A stretch of DNA of 64,000 nucleotides from Comamonas odontotermitis (GTDB lineage Bacteria; Pseudomonadota; Gammaproteobacteria; Burkholderiales; Burkholderiaceae_C): contig NZ_CP083451.1 in assembly GCF_020080045.1 (NCBI RefSeq), positions 372,001 to 436,000 on the forward strand, in the 5' to 3' direction. Below, one piece after another: positions 62,744 to 64,000 of the stretch. Under the pieces are notes generated by a model that saw only the letters and a program-made list of their open reading frames with translations, was not told the origin of the DNA and did no database searches. Each line of letters opens with the position of its first letter. Position 1 is the first letter of the stretch. The translations under genes and the position numbers were made by a program.

Positions 62744-64000
62744 TCAATGCGACACTGGAAAATCCAGGCTTGCGCGCAGACCTGGGTGCGTATTGGCAAA
62801 GTGCAGCTGGCCGCCGTGCAGCTGCATGATGCGAAGCACGATCGACAGGCCCAGCCCCGTGCCGCTGCGCTCGCCATTGGGCCTGGGCGTGGTGAAGAAG
62901 CGCTCGCCCAGCTTGTGCATCAGCCCCTCGGGCACACCGGGGCCGCTGTCCTGCACCGTGATGCGGTGCGGCGCCAGTTGCACCACCACCTGGCTGCCGC
63001 CGGGCGAAAAATCCAGCGCATTGGCGACCAGGTTGCTGATAGCCAGCTGCACCAGCTGTGCATCCCAGGCGCCTGCACTGTCGTTGCCCTGCAGCGCCAG
63101 ATGAATGCCCTTCTGCGCAGCCGTCGCCTGCAACTGGCCCAGCGCAAGCTCGGCGCAGTCGCGCAAGCTGGTGGTCGGGCGCAGGGCGGCCAGCGGCGGG
63201 CGCTGCTCCAGCTGGGTCAGCTGCATCAGCTGGTCCACCAGGTTCTGCAGGCGCTGGCTCTGGTCCATCACCTGCTGGGCAAACAGCTGGCGGTCGGCGG
63301 CAGGCAACTCGTCCTGCAGCAACTCGCCAGCTCCGCGAATGGCGGCGACCGGGCTTTTGAGCTCATGGGTAAGCGCACGCACATAGCCTTCGATGTAGTC
63401 CCGCCCTTCCAGGCGCCTTCGCATCGAGTCCATGGCGAGGGCCAGGTCGCCCAGTTCGCCCGGTACCTCGGGCACCGGCGGCGCAGCAGGCGCGGGCTGG
63501 CTGCCATCGCCTTCGTGCAGGGTAGGGCCCTGCACGTGCTGTGCATAGCTGCGCAGCTTGCGCACCTGCGCCACCAGCCACCAGGTGATGGCAAAACCCA
63601 CGCCAGCCGAGAGCAGCAGGAAGAGCACACCGCCGCGCAGCATTTTCTGCTCGCTGCTGTCGATGATGTTCTGCACGGCACGCGCCGCCTTTGATACGGT
63701 CAGCACGCCCACCACCTGCTCGCCTGCCACGATGGGGGCGGAGACATACATCACGCTGGTGGCCTCGTCTTCGGCCACATCGCGCGTGGTGCGGGCGCCG
63801 TACTCGCCGCGCAAGGTGCGCGATATGTTGCGCCAACGCGAATAGTCGGCTCCCACGTCCTGGCCTGCCGAGTCGAACAGCACGCGGCCCTGTGCATCGG
63901 TGACGGTCACGCGCAGGTCCAGCGCTGCCTTGCGCGCGTCCCAGATCCAGATCTGCACCGGCTGCTCTGCCACTGCCTGCACATGCCGGGCGAAGCGGCT
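62744..64000 (-). CDS. creC: Sensor histidine kinase CreC (N-terminus cut by window edge)
   Basis: About 418 residues are visible; the frame is open through position 64000, so the start lies outside. Visible parts are a periplasmic sensor segment (LDLRVTVTDAQGRVLFDSAG … VVGVLTVSKAARAVQNII), a second membrane helix (LFLLLSAGVGFAITWWLVA), a HAMP-like linker, the phosphoacceptor His in ALTHELKSPVAAIRG and a GHKL ATPase domain (SGTGLGLSIVLRIMQLHGG). creD downstream and the cre tag support the name. creB is expected beyond the edge. Confidence 0.9.
   Translation of the reverse strand, partial: SRFARHVQAVAEQPVQIWIWDARKAALDLRVTVTDAQGRVLFDSAGQDVGADYSRWRNISRTLRGEYGARTTRDVAEDEATSVMYVSAPIVAGEQVVGVLTVSKAARAVQNIIDSSEQKMLRGGVLFLLLSAGVGFAITWWLVAQVRKLRSYAQHVQGPTLHEGDGSQPAPAAPPVPEVPGELGDLALAMDSMRRRLEGRDYIEGYVRALTHELKSPVAAIRGAGELLQDELPAADRQLFAQQVMDQSQRLQNLVDQLMQLTQLEQRPPLAALRPTTSLRDCAELALGQLQATAAQKGIHLALQGNDSAGAWDAQLVQLAISNLVANALDFSPGGSQVVVQLAPHRITVQDSGPGVPEGLMHKLGERFFTTPRPNGERSGTGLGLSIVLRIMQLHGGQLHFANTHPGLRASLDFPVSH

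Noticed and set aside
61928..63694. A 588-codon plus-strand frame opposite creD and creC.
   Set aside because: The two opposite-strand genes have clear families and motifs; this frame has none.

Overview
The window is a 64 kb piece of a GC-rich chromosome, very probably from a betaproteobacterium of the family Comamonadaceae (Comamonas/Delftia/Acidovorax-like). The case rests on the gatCAB–mreBCD–mrdA neighbourhood, the small CHCC zinc-finger protein beside lipopolysaccharide genes, codon use strongly biased to G/C in third positions, and a short intergenic repeat (core TTTGATAGC) scattered through the window. I see no rRNA, tRNA, CRISPR array, transposase or phage genes. It reads as ordinary chromosome with a few local oddities.

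Layout. 1–2781: end of an unrecognised gene, zinc-finger protein, a WaaE-like glycosyltransferase and an O-antigen ligase. 2807–7005: a LysR regulator, nitronate monooxygenase and pyridoxal kinase on the minus strand, divergent from a YbfB/YjiJ-type MFS exporter. 7155–13321: a complete ribose operon (rbsB-A-C-R-K-D) behind a perfect LacI-type operator. 13318–19809: a two-component system, AmpG-like permease, AraC regulator, EamA transporter and M48 protease. 19818–23340: a secreted protein, an MBL hydrolase, and a P1B-4 metal ATPase paired with a double zinc-ribbon protein. 23660–26763: pntAB transhydrogenase. 26912–31612: a DUF2789–FMN reductase fusion, exonuclease III and pyrE with interlocked start codons, a DUF4124 protein, tag, a GNAT enzyme and a 76-residue protein. 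31683–36815: membrane protein, lipoprotein, Old Yellow Enzyme, serA, nitroreductase, a 268 bp inverted-repeat element and a thioesterase.

37018–41156 holds two tandem paralogous membrane-anchored proteins, an alpha/beta hydrolase, and a small unit encoding two 51-residue proteins that ends in a clear terminator. 41313–44297 has a GntP permease and an AT-rich acyltransferase that looks acquired. 44324–52667 carries gatCAB divergent from mreB-mreC-mreD-mrdA (rod-shape machinery without rodA beside it). 52762–56394 has a DUF3053 lipoprotein, a TauE permease and a GMC oxidoreductase. 56638–60926 is a four-gene Mla/MCE-type lipid transport operon followed by a secreted protein. 60972–64000 is creC (cut by the window edge), creD and a small downstream gene, with a perfect CreB-binding cre tag in front of creD.

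The most interesting items are the nested-hairpin mobile-like element at 36091–36358, the cre tag at 62688–62703, the shared start-codon region of xth and pyrE, the DUF2789–flavodoxin fusion, the twin small proteins, the nested hairpin between mreB and mreC, and the tandem duplication at 37018–39542. I did not find a convincing new defence or mobile system.
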